Of a stretch of DNA of 45,031 nucleotides, positions 32,463 through 41,045 are shown in pieces. Below the pieces are notes generated by a model that saw only the letters and a program-made list of their open reading frames with translations, was not told the origin of the DNA and did not search any database. The translations under genes and the position numbers were made by a program. Source of the DNA: Prevotella sp. (GTDB lineage Bacteria; Bacteroidota; Bacteroidia; Bacteroidales; Bacteroidaceae); NCBI GenBank assembly GCA_017548605.1, contig JAFYZT010000013.1:1-45031 (forward strand), given 5' to 3'. Position 1 is the stretch's first letter; every line of letters starts with the position of its first letter.

Positions 32463-33500
32463 TCATAGGCTCTCCAGCACCCGTTTCAGCACCACCTGGG
32501 CGGAAATCTCGCGGTTGGCTGCTTCAGGGATGACGAGTGAGTGGTCGCTCTCGATGACATCATCGGTGACGATAAGGCCGCGACGTACGGGCAGGCAGTG
32601 CATGAAATAGCCATTGTCGGTCCATGACATATGCTTACTATCAACTGTCCAAGACATGTCCTTGCTCAGAATCTTACCATAGTCGGCGGGACAGGTGACA
32701 CCCGGGCAGCTCCAGTTCTTTGCATAGATGAAATGGGCACCCTCGAAAGCCTTGCGCTGGTCGTACTCCACACGGGCATCGCCCACAAAACGCGGGTCAA
32801 GCTCATAACCCTCGGGATGGGTAATGACGAAATCGACATCGGCAGCACGCATCCACTGGGCGAAAGAGTTGGGCACTGCTTGTGGCAAAGCACGGCAGTG
32901 AGGAGCCCAGGTGAGGACGACTTTAGGACGGCCTGTCCCTATTACTGACGGAGAGGTGAGGCTTGGAGTATCCTCTTGCCCCTTGCTCCTTGCTCCTTGC
33001 CCCCGAGAATCACCCCAGACTTCTGAGATGGTGATGAGGTCGGCGAAGGCCTGCAGGGGGTGGACGGTGGCTGTCTCCATGGCTACCACGGGACGGCCGC
33101 TGTACTTGACGAACTGTTGGACGACGGTCTCGGCATAGTCGTACTCGCGGTCGGTGAGTCCTGCGAAGGAACGCACGGCGATGATGTCGCAGTAGCTCGC
33201 CATGACGGGGATGGCCTCCAACAGATGTTCGCTCTTGTCGCCATCCATGATGACTCCGCGCTCAGTCTCCAGTTTCCATGCGCCGGCATTCACGTCGAGT
33301 ACGATAACGTTCATACCCAGGTTCATCGCCGCCTTCTGCGTTGAGAGACGGGTGCGCAATGAGTTGTTGAAGAAAATCATCAACAGGGTCTTGTTCTTTC
33401 CCAATGACTGGAAGGCGAAACGGTCGCGCTTCACTTCCTGAGCCTCGGCGAGTGCCTTTTGCAGGTCGCCTATATCTTCTACGTTGAAAAATGTATGCAT
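32463..33500 (-). CDS. argF': N-succinylornithine (N-acetylornithine) carbamoyltransferase
   Basis: 345 residues. Carbamoyl-phosphate site NNSLRTRLS (about 45-53), WAPHCRALPQAVPNSF, and the HCLPVRR motif are as in Bacteroides fragilis ArgF', which uses N-succinyl-L-ornithine instead of ornithine. The family is about 318 residues; the excess is a Ser/Gly/Arg/Pro stretch at about 161-190 (nt 32931-33020) between the conserved ITISE and RPKVVLTWAP, coded by GCAAGGAGCAAGG and CTCACC-type simple repeats. It makes N-acyl-citrulline from carbamoyl phosphate in the acyl-arginine route. Last gene of the arg/pro cluster, 103 bp after proA across two repeats. Confidence 0.88.
   Translation of the reverse strand: MHTFFNVEDIGDLQKALAEAQEVKRDRFAFQSLGKNKTLLMIFFNNSLRTRLSTQKAAMNLGMNVIVLDVNAGAWKLETERGVIMDGDKSEHLLEAIPVMASYCDIIAVRSFAGLTDREYDYAETVVQQFVKYSGRPVVAMETATVHPLQAFADLITISEVWGDSRGQGARSKGQEDTPSLTSPSVIGTGRPKVVLTWAPHCRALPQAVPNSFAQWMRAADVDFVITHPEGYELDPRFVGDARVEYDQRKAFEGAHFIYAKNWSCPGVTCPADYGKILSKDMSWTVDSKHMSWTDNGYFMHCLPVRRGLIVTDDVIESDHSLVIPEAANREISAQVVLKRVLESL
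32931..33020. repeat. In-frame simple-sequence insertion in argF'
   Basis: It includes CCTTGCTCCTTGCTCCTTGC (plus strand) and a GAGGTGAGGCTTGG tract. It encodes about 30 residues absent from the usual family core, at a surface-loop-like position between conserved blocks. Confidence 0.65.
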
Positions 33501-33507
33501 GTGTAAA

Positions 33508-33564
33508 TGTTTAGTGTTGAGGGTTTAGTGTTGAGTGTTCTCTCAGTGTTAAAGTTGAGTGTTC
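33508..33564. repeat. GTTTAGTGTTGAG-type repeat upstream of argF'
   Basis: Five irregular units of GTTTAGTGTTGAGTGTTC in the proA-argF' gap, related to the GTTGAACATT family. Confidence 0.6.
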
Positions 33565-33571
33565 CTTTCAT

Positions 33572-33600
33572 TCCCCCTCCCTTGGGGAGGGTAGGGGTGG
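33572..33600. repeat. GC-rich palindromic repeat after proA
   Basis: CCCCCTCCCTTGGGGAGGG stem followed by TAGGGGTGGG, ending 4 bp before the proA stop codon. It could lower expression of argF' relative to proA. Confidence 0.65.
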
Positions 33601-33603
33601 GTA

Positions 33604-34845
33604 TTAAGCCCTCACCTGTCCTTCGCCTTCGATGAGCCATTTGTAGGTGGTGATTTCCTCTAAGGCCATGGGACCGCGCGGACCGAGTTTTTGGGTGGAG
33701 ATACCGATTTCAGCACCGAGACCAAACTGTGCGCCGTCGGTGAACGAGGTGGGAGCGTTCCAATAGACACAGGCGGCATCTACCTGCTGCTGGAACTGGC
33801 GGGCGGCCTTTGCGTCGTTGGTGACGATGGCCTCGCTGTGACCGCTTCCATAGTTGTCGATGTGGGTGATGGCTTCTGCCAATGAACCGACAGTCTTTAT
33901 GGCCATCTTATAGTCCATAAACTCGGTGCCGAAACTGTCATCGGTAGCCTGCTCCAAGAAGGAATAGTTGCCGTCGAGCACATTATAGGCTTCTTTATCG
34001 GCATAGATGATGACCTTCTTTTCGGCCAGGGATTGACAGAGGGCAGGTAGCGACGAGAGGCGCTCACGGTGGATGAGCAGACAGTCAAGGGCATTGCACA
34101 CGCTCACACGACGTGTCTTGGCATTGAGGATAATGGCTTTGCCCATCTCCAAATCGCCATCTTTGTCGAAATAGGTGTTTACCACGCCGGCACCGGTCTC
34201 GATGACGGGCACACGGGCTGTGTCGCGCACGAAGTCGATGAGGCGGCGGCCACCACGTGGGATGCACAGGTCGATATACCCCACGGCATTGAGCATCTCG
34301 CCTGTGGCCTCATGGGTGGCGGGCAGCAACGTCACCACGTCGGTGTTGACAGCATACTGCTCCAACACCTCATGGATGAGGGCCACGGCTTCGCGGTTGG
34401 AAGAGTCGGCATCTTTACCGCCCTTCAGCACACAGGCATTGCCGCTCTTGAAACAAAGGGAGAATACGTCGAAGGTGACGTTGGGCCGGGCCTCGTAAAT
34501 CATGCCGATAACACCAAAGGGCACGCTCATGCGACAGAGGCGCAAGCCGTTGGGCAACGTTTTCTGCTTGGTGATATGACCGAGGGGGGAGGGGAGGGTA
34601 GCTACATTACGCATGTCGGACGCGATTCCTTCCAGACGCGCAGGAGTCAGTTGCAGCCTGTCGTAAAGAGGGTTCTTCGGGTCCATTCTGGCCAGGTCGA
34701 GAGCATTGGCCTGAAGGATGCGCTCCTGTTGGGCGATGATGGCATCGGCCACGGCCAGCAAGATGTCGTTACGCTGTTGGTCGGTGAGCAGGGCCAAGCT
34801 CTTGCTAGCGCCTTTCACCCGTTGGAAGGTTGCTGTCAGTTGCAT
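33604..34845 (-). CDS. proA: Glutamate-5-semialdehyde dehydrogenase (gamma-glutamyl phosphate reductase)
   Basis: 413 residues, usual length. Aldehyde dehydrogenase fold: [22 protein letters not shown] for NADPH binding, [12 protein letters not shown], and the catalytic Cys in [13 protein letters not shown]. The C-terminal [21 protein letters not shown] (quoted in part: [10 protein letters not shown]) is strongly conserved. It reduces gamma-glutamyl phosphate to glutamate semialdehyde, second step of proline synthesis. It overlaps the end of proB by 10 bp, so the two are translationally coupled. Confidence 0.97.
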   Translation of the reverse strand: MQLTATFQRVKGASKSLALLTDQQRNDILLAVADAIIAQQERILQANALDLARMDPKNPLYDRLQLTPARLEGIASDMRNVATLPSPLGHITKQKTLPNGLRLCRMSVPFGVIGMIYEARPNVTFDVFSLCFKSGNACVLKGGKDADSSNREAVALIHEVLEQYAVNTDVVTLLPATHEATGEMLNAVGYIDLCIPRGGRRLIDFVRDTARVPVIETGAGVVNTYFDKDGDLEMGKAIILNAKTRRVSVCNALDCLLIHRERLSSLPALCQSLAEKKVIIYADKEAYNVLDGNYSFLEQATDDSFGTEFMDYKMAIKTVGSLAEAITHIDNYGSGHSEAIVTNDAKAARQFQQQVDAACVYWNAPTSFTDGAQFGLGAEIGISTQKLGPRGPMALEEITTYKWLIEGEGQVRA

Positions 34846-35609
34846 GGGATAAAATCGGTATGTGGTACGTTTTCGGGTTCTTCAAGAAGGTCGACGAGAA
34901 TGTTTTCGCGCTCGCCGTTGGCAATGATGACGCGAATGCCGGCCTTTTGGATTTTTGAGGCAGTAGTGTATTTGGAGTGCATGCCGCCGCGCCCGAAGGC
35001 ACTCTTCTCGGGCTGGATATACTCGCTGAGGTCGCGACCCGGCTCGACAAGGCGGATAAGCTCGGCATCAGGATTGTCGGGATGGGTGGTGAAGATACCA
35101 TCGATATTGCTGAGCAGGATGAGCATGTCGGCCTCCATCATCTGTGCAATGAGGCCCGACAGTTCGTCGTTATCGGTGAACATCAGCTCGGTGACACTCA
35201 CCGTGTCGTTCTCGTTGACGATGGGCAGCACATCGTTTTCCAGCATTACGGTCATACAAGCTCGCTGGTTCTGGTACTGCTCGCCGGGCTCGAAATTCTC
35301 CTTCATGGTAAGCACCTGACCGATGTGGATGCCGAACTCGCGGAATAGGTCGTAGTACAACCCTACGAGTTTCACCTGTCCCACGGCGGAATATAACTGG
35401 CGCTGCTCCACGGAGTCGAGGGAATGGTCGACATGCAACTCGCCACGCCCACAGGCCATGGCACCCGACGATACGAGGATGACTTCATGCCCCTGCCGGC
35501 GCAGCCACGCTATCTGATCGACAAGGGCCGACATACGGGTGACGTCGAGCTTGCCGTCTTTCCTGGTGAGCACATTACTGCCCACTTTCACTACTATTCG
35601 TTGGTTCAT
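34836..35609 (-). CDS. proB: Glutamate 5-kinase, short form without PUA domain
   Basis: 257 residues, only the amino-acid kinase domain: [10 protein letters not shown] at the N terminus, [21 protein letters not shown], and [14 protein letters not shown]. It lacks the C-terminal PUA domain of E. coli ProB, as is normal in Bacteroidetes. It phosphorylates glutamate to start proline synthesis; the product is unstable and is passed to ProA. It overlaps the upstream acyl-CoA synthetase gene by 4 bp (ATGA) and proA by 10 bp. Confidence 0.95.
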   Translation of the reverse strand: MNQRIVVKVGSNVLTRKDGKLDVTRMSALVDQIAWLRRQGHEVILVSSGAMACGRGELHVDHSLDSVEQRQLYSAVGQVKLVGLYYDLFREFGIHIGQVLTMKENFEPGEQYQNQRACMTVMLENDVLPIVNENDTVSVTELMFTDNDELSGLIAQMMEADMLILLSNIDGIFTTHPDNPDAELIRLVEPGRDLSEYIQPEKSAFGRGGMHSKYTTASKIQKAGIRVIIANGERENILVDLLEEPENVPHTDFIPCN

Positions 35610-37255
35610 TTTTTATTCCTGATTTCCACCCTGCGTATCTTGCCGGAGATGGTCTTGGGCAGCTCATCCACGAACTCGATAATGCGGGGATATTTATAGG
35701 GGGCGGTGACACGCTTGACGTGGTTCTGCAACTCCTTCACCAAATCGTCGCCGGCCTTGTTTTTCCATTCCTTGCCCAACACGATGGTCGCCTTGACCAC
35801 CATGCCGCGGATATCATCGGGCACACCGGTGATGGCACATTCCACCACGGAGGGGTGTGTCATCAGGGCACTCTCCACCTCGAAAGGACCGATACGATAG
35901 CCACTCGACTTGATGACATCGTCGATGCGGCCCACAAACCAGTAATAGCCGTCTTCATCACGCCAGGCCACGTCGCCGGTGTGATAGGCTCCGTCGTGCC
36001 ATGCCTGACGGGTCAGTTCCTCGTCGCGGTAATAACCCTTAAACAGACCGATGGGTGTGCCCTTGTCGGTGCGGACGATGATTTCACCTTTCTCTCCGTC
36101 TTCGCATGATGTGCCGTCGGAACGCACCAGGTCGATGTCGTATTGAGGGTTGGGGATGCCCATGGAGCCGGGTTTGGGTGTGGTCCATGGCATGGTGCCC
36201 AGCGTCATCGTCGTCTCGGTCTGTCCGAACCCTTCCATCAGACGGATGCCCGTGAGGGAGTAGAACTTATCGTAGACAGCGGGGTTCAGTGCCTCGCCGG
36301 CGGTGCAGCAGTAACGTAGCGCGCTGAGGTCGTAGCGGCTTAGGTCTTCGCGGATGAGGAAACGGTAAACCGTAGGTGGTGCGCAGAAGGAGGTGACATG
36401 GTAACGTTCCATCTGTCGCAACATATTGTCGGCATTGAACTTCTCATGGTCGAACACAAAGACCACGGCGCCAGCGAACCACTGACCGTAGAGCTTGCCC
36501 CAGGCAGCTTTTCCCCAGCCCGTGTCGGCCACTGTCAAGTGAATGCTGTCTTCGCTGAGGTTATGCCAGAACACTCCGGTGGTGAGGTGCCCCATGGCAT
36601 AGAGGAAATTGTGGGCCACCATTTTCGGTTCACCGCTGGTGCCGCTGGTGAAATAGACGAGCATCGTGTCATCGTTGTCGTTCTTCCTTTCGGGACGTAC
36701 GAAGGCGGGGGCTTGTGATATTTCTTTCTGCCAGTCGTGGAACCCCTCGGGAACGAGTGGTCCTATGGAAATGAGCGTCTGTAATGACGGACTGTCCTTA
36801 CGTGAGGCGGCCACCTGTGAGAGCACATACTCCTCGCCGACACAGATGATGGCTTTCGTCGATGCCCGTTCGTTGCGGTACACGATGTCGTGGGTGGTAA
36901 GCATGTGGGTGGCGGGGATAGCCACGGCACCCAGCTTATGGAGGGCCATCATGGTAATCCAGAACTCATAGCGGCGCTTGAGGATGAGCATCACCATGTC
37001 GCCATGGCCGATGCCCAGCGACTGCAGGTAGGCAGCAGCGCGGTCGGTCTCCTGCTTGATGTCGGCGAAGGTGAACCGTCGTTCGGCACCTTCATCATTG
37101 GTCCAAAGCAAGGCCGGCTTGTCGGGCTGCTCCTCTGCCCAGGCATCCATCACGTCGTAGGCGAAATTGAAATGCTCGGGAATGATAAAGTGTAAGTTTT
37201 TTTGAAAGTCCTCTTCCGAAGAGAACTGTGTCTGAGTCAAAAATCGTTCTATCAT
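35606..37255 (-). CDS. AMP-forming acyl-CoA synthetase
   Basis: 549 residues of the ANL superfamily. ATP loop YFTSGTSGEPKMV, motif GFGQTETTMTLGTM, ADP-binding YHTGDVAWRDEDGYYWFVGR (key Asp, Arg), hinge IDDVIKSSGYRIG and the catalytic Lys in PKTISGKIRR are all present. It resembles medium-chain or acetyl-type synthetases (MACS); the acid is unknown. It sits between the XRE-cupin regulator (8 bp gap) and proB (4 bp overlap), so it is in the same transcript. The regulator-synthetase pair suggests control by an acyl compound. Confidence 0.85.
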   Translation of the reverse strand: MIERFLTQTQFSSEEDFQKNLHFIIPEHFNFAYDVMDAWAEEQPDKPALLWTNDEGAERRFTFADIKQETDRAAAYLQSLGIGHGDMVMLILKRRYEFWITMMALHKLGAVAIPATHMLTTHDIVYRNERASTKAIICVGEEYVLSQVAASRKDSPSLQTLISIGPLVPEGFHDWQKEISQAPAFVRPERKNDNDDTMLVYFTSGTSGEPKMVAHNFLYAMGHLTTGVFWHNLSEDSIHLTVADTGWGKAAWGKLYGQWFAGAVVFVFDHEKFNADNMLRQMERYHVTSFCAPPTVYRFLIREDLSRYDLSALRYCCTAGEALNPAVYDKFYSLTGIRLMEGFGQTETTMTLGTMPWTTPKPGSMGIPNPQYDIDLVRSDGTSCEDGEKGEIIVRTDKGTPIGLFKGYYRDEELTRQAWHDGAYHTGDVAWRDEDGYYWFVGRIDDVIKSSGYRIGPFEVESALMTHPSVVECAITGVPDDIRGMVVKATIVLGKEWKNKAGDDLVKELQNHVKRVTAPYKYPRIIEFVDELPKTISGKIRRVEIRNKK

Positions 37256-37263
37256 CTTTTAAA

Positions 37264-37821
37264 TTATTCTACGGTAAATGCCAACATCTTCACGGCTTTA
37301 TCACCGATGGCGCGCATGCCGTGGGGCTTGCTGGAATCAAAATAGATGGAGTCGCCCTCTTCCAACACGATGGTCTTGCCACCGAGGTACAGCTCCATGG
37401 CTCCCTCGAGGATGAGGTTGAACTCCTGGCCCGGGTGGGTGTTCTTGTAGATGGTGTGGGCGTTGGGTTTCGGCTCAACGGTCACGATGAACACCTCGGC
37501 CTTTCTGCCCACGAAGCCGCTGGCCAGACTCTGGTATTTATATGCCTTCGTGCGCTCCACGCTCAGTCCCTGACCCTTGCGCACGACGCTGTAGGTGCGC
37601 ATGTGGGGTTCTTCGGCGAACATCAGTGCATCGGGCGACACGCCGTATTTCTTGGCTATCTTCATCAGGTTCGAGATGGTGATGTCCACCTCGCCCTTCT
37701 CCACACGCTCATATTTCTCCACGCTGATGCCACAGGTGTCGGCAAGGTCCTGCATGCTGAGGTCCAGCGCGTCGCGTAAACCGCGTAAGCGTTCTCCTAT
37801 TTGTTTGAGTGCTTCATCCAT
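37264..37821 (-). CDS. XRE-family transcriptional regulator with C-terminal cupin domain
   Basis: 185 residues. An N-terminal helix-turn-helix of the Cro/CI type (GLRDALDLSMQDLADTCGIS, about 14-33, followed by YERVEKGEVDITISNLMKIAKKYGV) and a C-terminal cupin (HPGQEFNLILEGAMELYLGG ... GDSIYFDSSKPHGMRAIG, partly quoted: DSSKPHGMRA). This layout is typical of small-ligand-sensing repressors. It overlaps the end of proC by 25 bp and precedes the acyl-CoA synthetase by 8 bp, which is its most likely target. Confidence 0.9.
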   Translation of the reverse strand: MDEALKQIGERLRGLRDALDLSMQDLADTCGISVEKYERVEKGEVDITISNLMKIAKKYGVSPDALMFAEEPHMRTYSVVRKGQGLSVERTKAYKYQSLASGFVGRKAEVFIVTVEPKPNAHTIYKNTHPGQEFNLILEGAMELYLGGKTIVLEEGDSIYFDSSKPHGMRAIGDKAVKMLAFTVE

Positions 37822-38633
37822 AATGCTATAAACTTCTTGTATTCTTGTTCTTTCCAGTTAAGCTCGGCCTTCAGACCGCGTATCACGGCAGAGGTGAAGC
37901 CGGCATGTTCCATCTCGTTCAGTCCGCGGATGGTGACACCACTGGGCGTGGTGACCATGTCGATGGCTGCTTCGGGGTGCAAACCTGTAGCCTCAAGCAG
38001 TTCCAGGGCTCCCTTAATGGTCTGCATGACGATGCGGTTGGCATCAGCAGCCTTGAACCCCAGTTCTACACCTCCCTCGGCGGCGGCGCGGATATAACGC
38101 ATGGCGTAGGCAATGCCACTGGAGGCCAGTGTGGTGCCGGCGGGCAGGTGCTGCTCGTCGGTAATCTGTGTTTTACCCATTTTGTCGAAGATGTCCTTCA
38201 CCAAAAGGGTTTGTTCCTCGGTAGCATCGACAGGTACCATGAAGGTCATTGAGGCCAGCTGGGCGATGGCGATGTTGGGTATGACCATGAAAAGGGGAGG
38301 ACATGAGGTGCCCAGCCACTCCTTTATTTTCGATGAGTCGATGCCGGCGGCAATGACGATGAGCAGTTGCCGCTGTGGGTTGAGCACATCAGCAATGCCC
38401 TTCAATACCTGTTCTACCAACCAGGGCTTGACAACCACGCATACGATGTCAGCCGCCTGCGCGGCCTGTCGGTTGTCGGTGGTGGTATTCACGCCCATCA
38501 GGGCAAACCGGTCGGTCACTTCCTTTGAAGGGTCCGATACGGTGATGTCTTCTTTCTGGAATGCTTGGCTCTTGATGAGTCCTTCAACGGTGGTGCCACC
38601 CATGGCACCGGCACCGATAACGGTTATTTTCAT
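37797..38633 (-). CDS. proC: Pyrroline-5-carboxylate reductase
   Basis: 278 residues from the ATG at 38633, where the Rossmann motif VIGAGAMGG starts; the longer frame to 38675 adds a non-conserved leader that overlaps argD. The family C-terminal signature TPSGVTIRGLNEMEHAGFTSAV is present in part (TPSGVTIRGL), with the conserved SGIAYAMRYIRAAAEGGVELG region. It reduces pyrroline-5-carboxylate to proline with NAD(P)H. It follows argD by 38 bp and overlaps the XRE-cupin gene by 25 bp. Confidence 0.95.
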   Translation of the reverse strand: MKITVIGAGAMGGTTVEGLIKSQAFQKEDITVSDPSKEVTDRFALMGVNTTTDNRQAAQAADIVCVVVKPWLVEQVLKGIADVLNPQRQLLIVIAAGIDSSKIKEWLGTSCPPLFMVIPNIAIAQLASMTFMVPVDATEEQTLLVKDIFDKMGKTQITDEQHLPAGTTLASSGIAYAMRYIRAAAEGGVELGFKAADANRIVMQTIKGALELLEATGLHPEAAIDMVTTPSGVTIRGLNEMEHAGFTSAVIRGLKAELNWKEQEYKKFIALWMKHSNK

Positions 38634-38667
38634 TGTATTTTGTTTTTTATGTTTTTTTTCAGGCGAA

Positions 38668-38688
38668 CTTCTCACTTCTCACCCCTCA
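38668..38688. repeat. CTTCTCACTTCTCACCCCTCA repeat overlapping the argD stop
   Basis: A short member of the CTCACC family. Its minus-strand reading GGGTGAGAAGTGAG supplies the last residues (GEK) and the TGA stop of argD. Confidence 0.6.
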
Positions 38689-39817
38689 GTATTCTCAAGA
38701 ATCTCTCTAAGAAACTGTCAGCCTCAGCCTTAGTCAGGCACAATGGCGGCAGCAGACGGAGGATGTTAGTGCCAGCGCAGCCCGTGAAGCAGTGTCCCTC
38801 TTGGATGAGAGGCACGCGCACATCCTTGTGGGGAATATCGAGATCAATGCCGATCATCAGACCGCGACCGCGCACATCGACGATATGGCTTTCTTCTTTC
38901 TGCATGGCCTTCAGTTGGTCGATAAGGTAGGTTCCCACTATGTTGGCATTCTCCACCAGTCCCTCGTCCTCGAACACGTCGAGCACGGCCAGGGCGGCAG
39001 CACAGGCCAGATGGTTGCCTCCGAAAGTGGTGCCAAGCTGTCCGTAGGCTGGTACGAAATGCGGTGCTATGAGCACGGCACCCATGGGGAAACCGTTGGC
39101 GATGCCCTTGGCCACGGTGATGATGTCGGGACGGATGCCCAGCCACTGGTGGGCGAAGAACATACCGCTACGTCCGTAGCCGCATTGTATCTCGTCGCAG
39201 ATGAATACCGTGCCATGACGCTTGCAGGCGTCTGACAGCCCCTTGGCAAAGGCCTCGTCGACCATTTTGATGCCGCCGACACCTTGTATGCACTCGAGGA
39301 TGACGGCACACACGTCGCCCTTGGCCAGTTCAGCCTCCCAAGCGGGCAGGTCGTTCAGCGGCAGGTAGGTGACATGGCCGTTGGCATTAATGGGGGCAAT
39401 GATTTTCGGGTTGTTGGTCACCTCTACGGCCAGCGATGTGCGCCCGTGGAATGCCTTTTCTGCGGAGAGCACCCGCGTGCGTCCGTTGGTAAACGATGCC
39501 AGTTTCAGCGCGTTCTCGTTGGCTTCGGCACCGCTGTTGATGAGAAACAGCTGGTAATCGTCGTAGCCGCTGACACGACCCAGTCGCTCGGCCAACTGTT
39601 CTTGCAGGCGGTTGATGACGGAGTTGGAATAGAATCCGATTTTGTTAAGCTGTTCCGTCACTTTCTCTATGTAGTGGGGGTGGGAATGCCCTATGGAGAT
39701 AACGGCATGACCGCCGTACAGGTCCAAGTATTCCTGTCCCTTGTCGTCCCATACCTTGCAGCCTTGTCCCTTGACGATATTCACGTCGAACAGGGGATAT
39801 ACATCGAATAGTTTCAT
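38672..39817 (-). CDS. argD: Acetylornithine (acyl-ornithine) aminotransferase
   Basis: 381 residues from the ATG at 39817 (MKLFDVYPLFDV), three bases after the argC stop; the frame upstream to 39967 is inside argC and not conserved. PLP-enzyme class III features: GGHAVISIGHSHPHY, NSGAEANENALKLA, FICDEIQCGYGRSG, and the Schiff-base Lys in ITVAKGIANGFPMG. It converts N-acyl-glutamate semialdehyde to N-acyl-ornithine; the acyl group is probably succinyl in this group. Confidence 0.95.
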   Translation of the reverse strand: MKLFDVYPLFDVNIVKGQGCKVWDDKGQEYLDLYGGHAVISIGHSHPHYIEKVTEQLNKIGFYSNSVINRLQEQLAERLGRVSGYDDYQLFLINSGAEANENALKLASFTNGRTRVLSAEKAFHGRTSLAVEVTNNPKIIAPINANGHVTYLPLNDLPAWEAELAKGDVCAVILECIQGVGGIKMVDEAFAKGLSDACKRHGTVFICDEIQCGYGRSGMFFAHQWLGIRPDIITVAKGIANGFPMGAVLIAPHFVPAYGQLGTTFGGNHLACAAALAVLDVFEDEGLVENANIVGTYLIDQLKAMQKEESHIVDVRGRGLMIGIDLDIPHKDVRVPLIQEGHCFTGCAGTNILRLLPPLCLTKAEADSFLERFLRILRGEK

Positions 39818-39819
39818 AA

Positions 39820-40842
39820 TCAAAATGCGGATGCTTTCAGTTTTAGTCCGGCAGTCTCGTTGATGCCGAACATGATGTTCATATTCTGCACGGCCTGACC
39901 CACAGCACCCTTGAGCAGGTTGTCGATGCAGGCGGTGATGAGCAGTTTTTCGCCGAATTTCTCGCAATGGACGAGGGCTTTGTTGGTGTTCACTACCTGT
40001 TTCAGGTCGAGTGGTTTATCAACATAGTGGGTGAAAGCCGCATCGGCATAGAATGCCTTGTATCCTGCAATAATGTCTTCCACGGGGGCATCCGTCTTGA
40101 CCACGGCGGTGCAGAAGATGCCACGGGCAAAGTCACCACGGTAGGGGATGAAGTCGATGTCGGCATCCAAAGTGCCCTGTACCTGTTTCAGACTCTGCCG
40201 TATCTCGGCGATGTGTTGGTGCTGGAATGGCTTGTAGATACTCAGATTGTTGTTGCGCCACGAGAAATGGGTGGTGGCTCCGGGCTTCTGTCCAGCACCC
40301 GTGCTGCCTGTTATGGCGTTCACTGCCACATCTTCCTTCAGCAGGTGCATGTGGGCGGCGGGCAATAATGCCACCTGTATGCAGGTGGCGAAGCAGCCGG
40401 GATTGGCCACATGCTGGGCTGTGGCTATCGTCGTCTTGTTGATTTCGGGCAGTCCGTAAACGAAGTCGTGATTGTCAGGGGTGAGAGATGAGGGGTGAGG
40501 GGTGAGAGAATTGTCATCTTGTACTCCTGAACCCTTTATCCTAAAGTCCTGCGCCAGGTCGATAATCTTTACGTTTGAGGGTATGGCGTGCTCTTTGAGA
40601 AAGGCCTCGCTCTTGCCGTGACCGAAACAGAAGAACACCACATCGACAGCGTCGAAGGGCATCTGGTCGGTGAAACGCAGGTCGGTATCTCCCAGGAGAC
40701 CCTCATGCACGTCGCTCACCAAGTTGCCTGCATTACTTTCCGAATTGGCGAAGATAATCTCCGCTTCGGGATGGTTCAACAGCAGGCGTATGAACTCGCC
40801 TCCCGTATAACCTGCCGCGCCTAATATTCCTATCTTAATCAT
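39820..40842 (-). CDS. argC: N-acetyl(acyl)-gamma-glutamyl-phosphate reductase
   Basis: 340 residues from the ATG at 40842, where [12 protein letters not shown] (NADP site) begins. The catalytic Cys is in ANPGCFAT (Cys150), with [17 protein letters not shown] downstream. Compared with the usual [18 protein letters not shown] core there is an extra stretch of about 20 residues at 105-124 ([12 protein letters not shown]), coded by the CTCACCCC repeat. The start overlaps the pspC-like gene by 4 bp. Third step of arginine synthesis. Confidence 0.95.
   Translation of the reverse strand: MIKIGILGAAGYTGGEFIRLLLNHPEAEIIFANSESNAGNLVSDVHEGLLGDTDLRFTDQMPFDAVDVVFFCFGHGKSEAFLKEHAIPSNVKIIDLAQDFRIKGSGVQDDNSLTPHPSSLTPDNHDFVYGLPEINKTTIATAQHVANPGCFATCIQVALLPAAHMHLLKEDVAVNAITGSTGAGQKPGATTHFSWRNNNLSIYKPFQHQHIAEIRQSLKQVQGTLDADIDFIPYRGDFARGIFCTAVVKTDAPVEDIIAGYKAFYADAAFTHYVDKPLDLKQVVNTNKALVHCEKFGEKLLITACIDNLLKGAVGQAVQNMNIMFGINETAGLKLKASAF
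40471..40530. repeat. In-frame CTCACCCC-type repeat inside argC
   Basis: The plus strand reads GGGGTGAGAGATGAGGGGTG; on the coding strand this gives [11 protein letters not shown]. It is the same peptide type and frame as in the DUF6057 protein. Confidence 0.8.
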
Positions 40843-41033
40843 AGTCCTGGTTGTTTGGGGGCAATCAACCAAAGAATGATATAGGCCAAAAGGCCAGAGC
40901 AGAAGGTGAGGAACAAGAAGAGGAATGCTGCTCTCACCAGGGTGGAATCAATATCGAAATATTCGGCCAACCCGCCGCACACACCGCCAATCTTACAATC
41001 TGTGGAAGATAAATAGAATTTCTTATGTGCCAT
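40839..41033 (-). CDS. PspC domain small membrane protein
   Basis: 64 residues. The PspC core is [30 protein letters not shown] followed by a single hydrophobic helix ([24 protein letters not shown]), both seen in part. PspC-type proteins sit in the inner membrane and take part in envelope stress sensing in other bacteria. Here it is placed between argG (12 bp gap) and argC (4 bp overlap), an unexpected partner for an amino-acid operon. Confidence 0.88.
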   Translation of the reverse strand: MAHKKFYLSSTDCKIGGVCGGLAEYFDIDSTLVRAAFLFLFLTFCSGLLAYIILWLIAPKQPGL

Positions 41034-41045
41034 AGTTATGTCGTA

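Noticed and set aside
34069-35319. 416-residue plus-strand frame opposite proA and proB
   Set aside because: Antisense shadow of two well-conserved enzymes; the translation is His/Gly/Val-rich, as expected from a complement of coding sequence.
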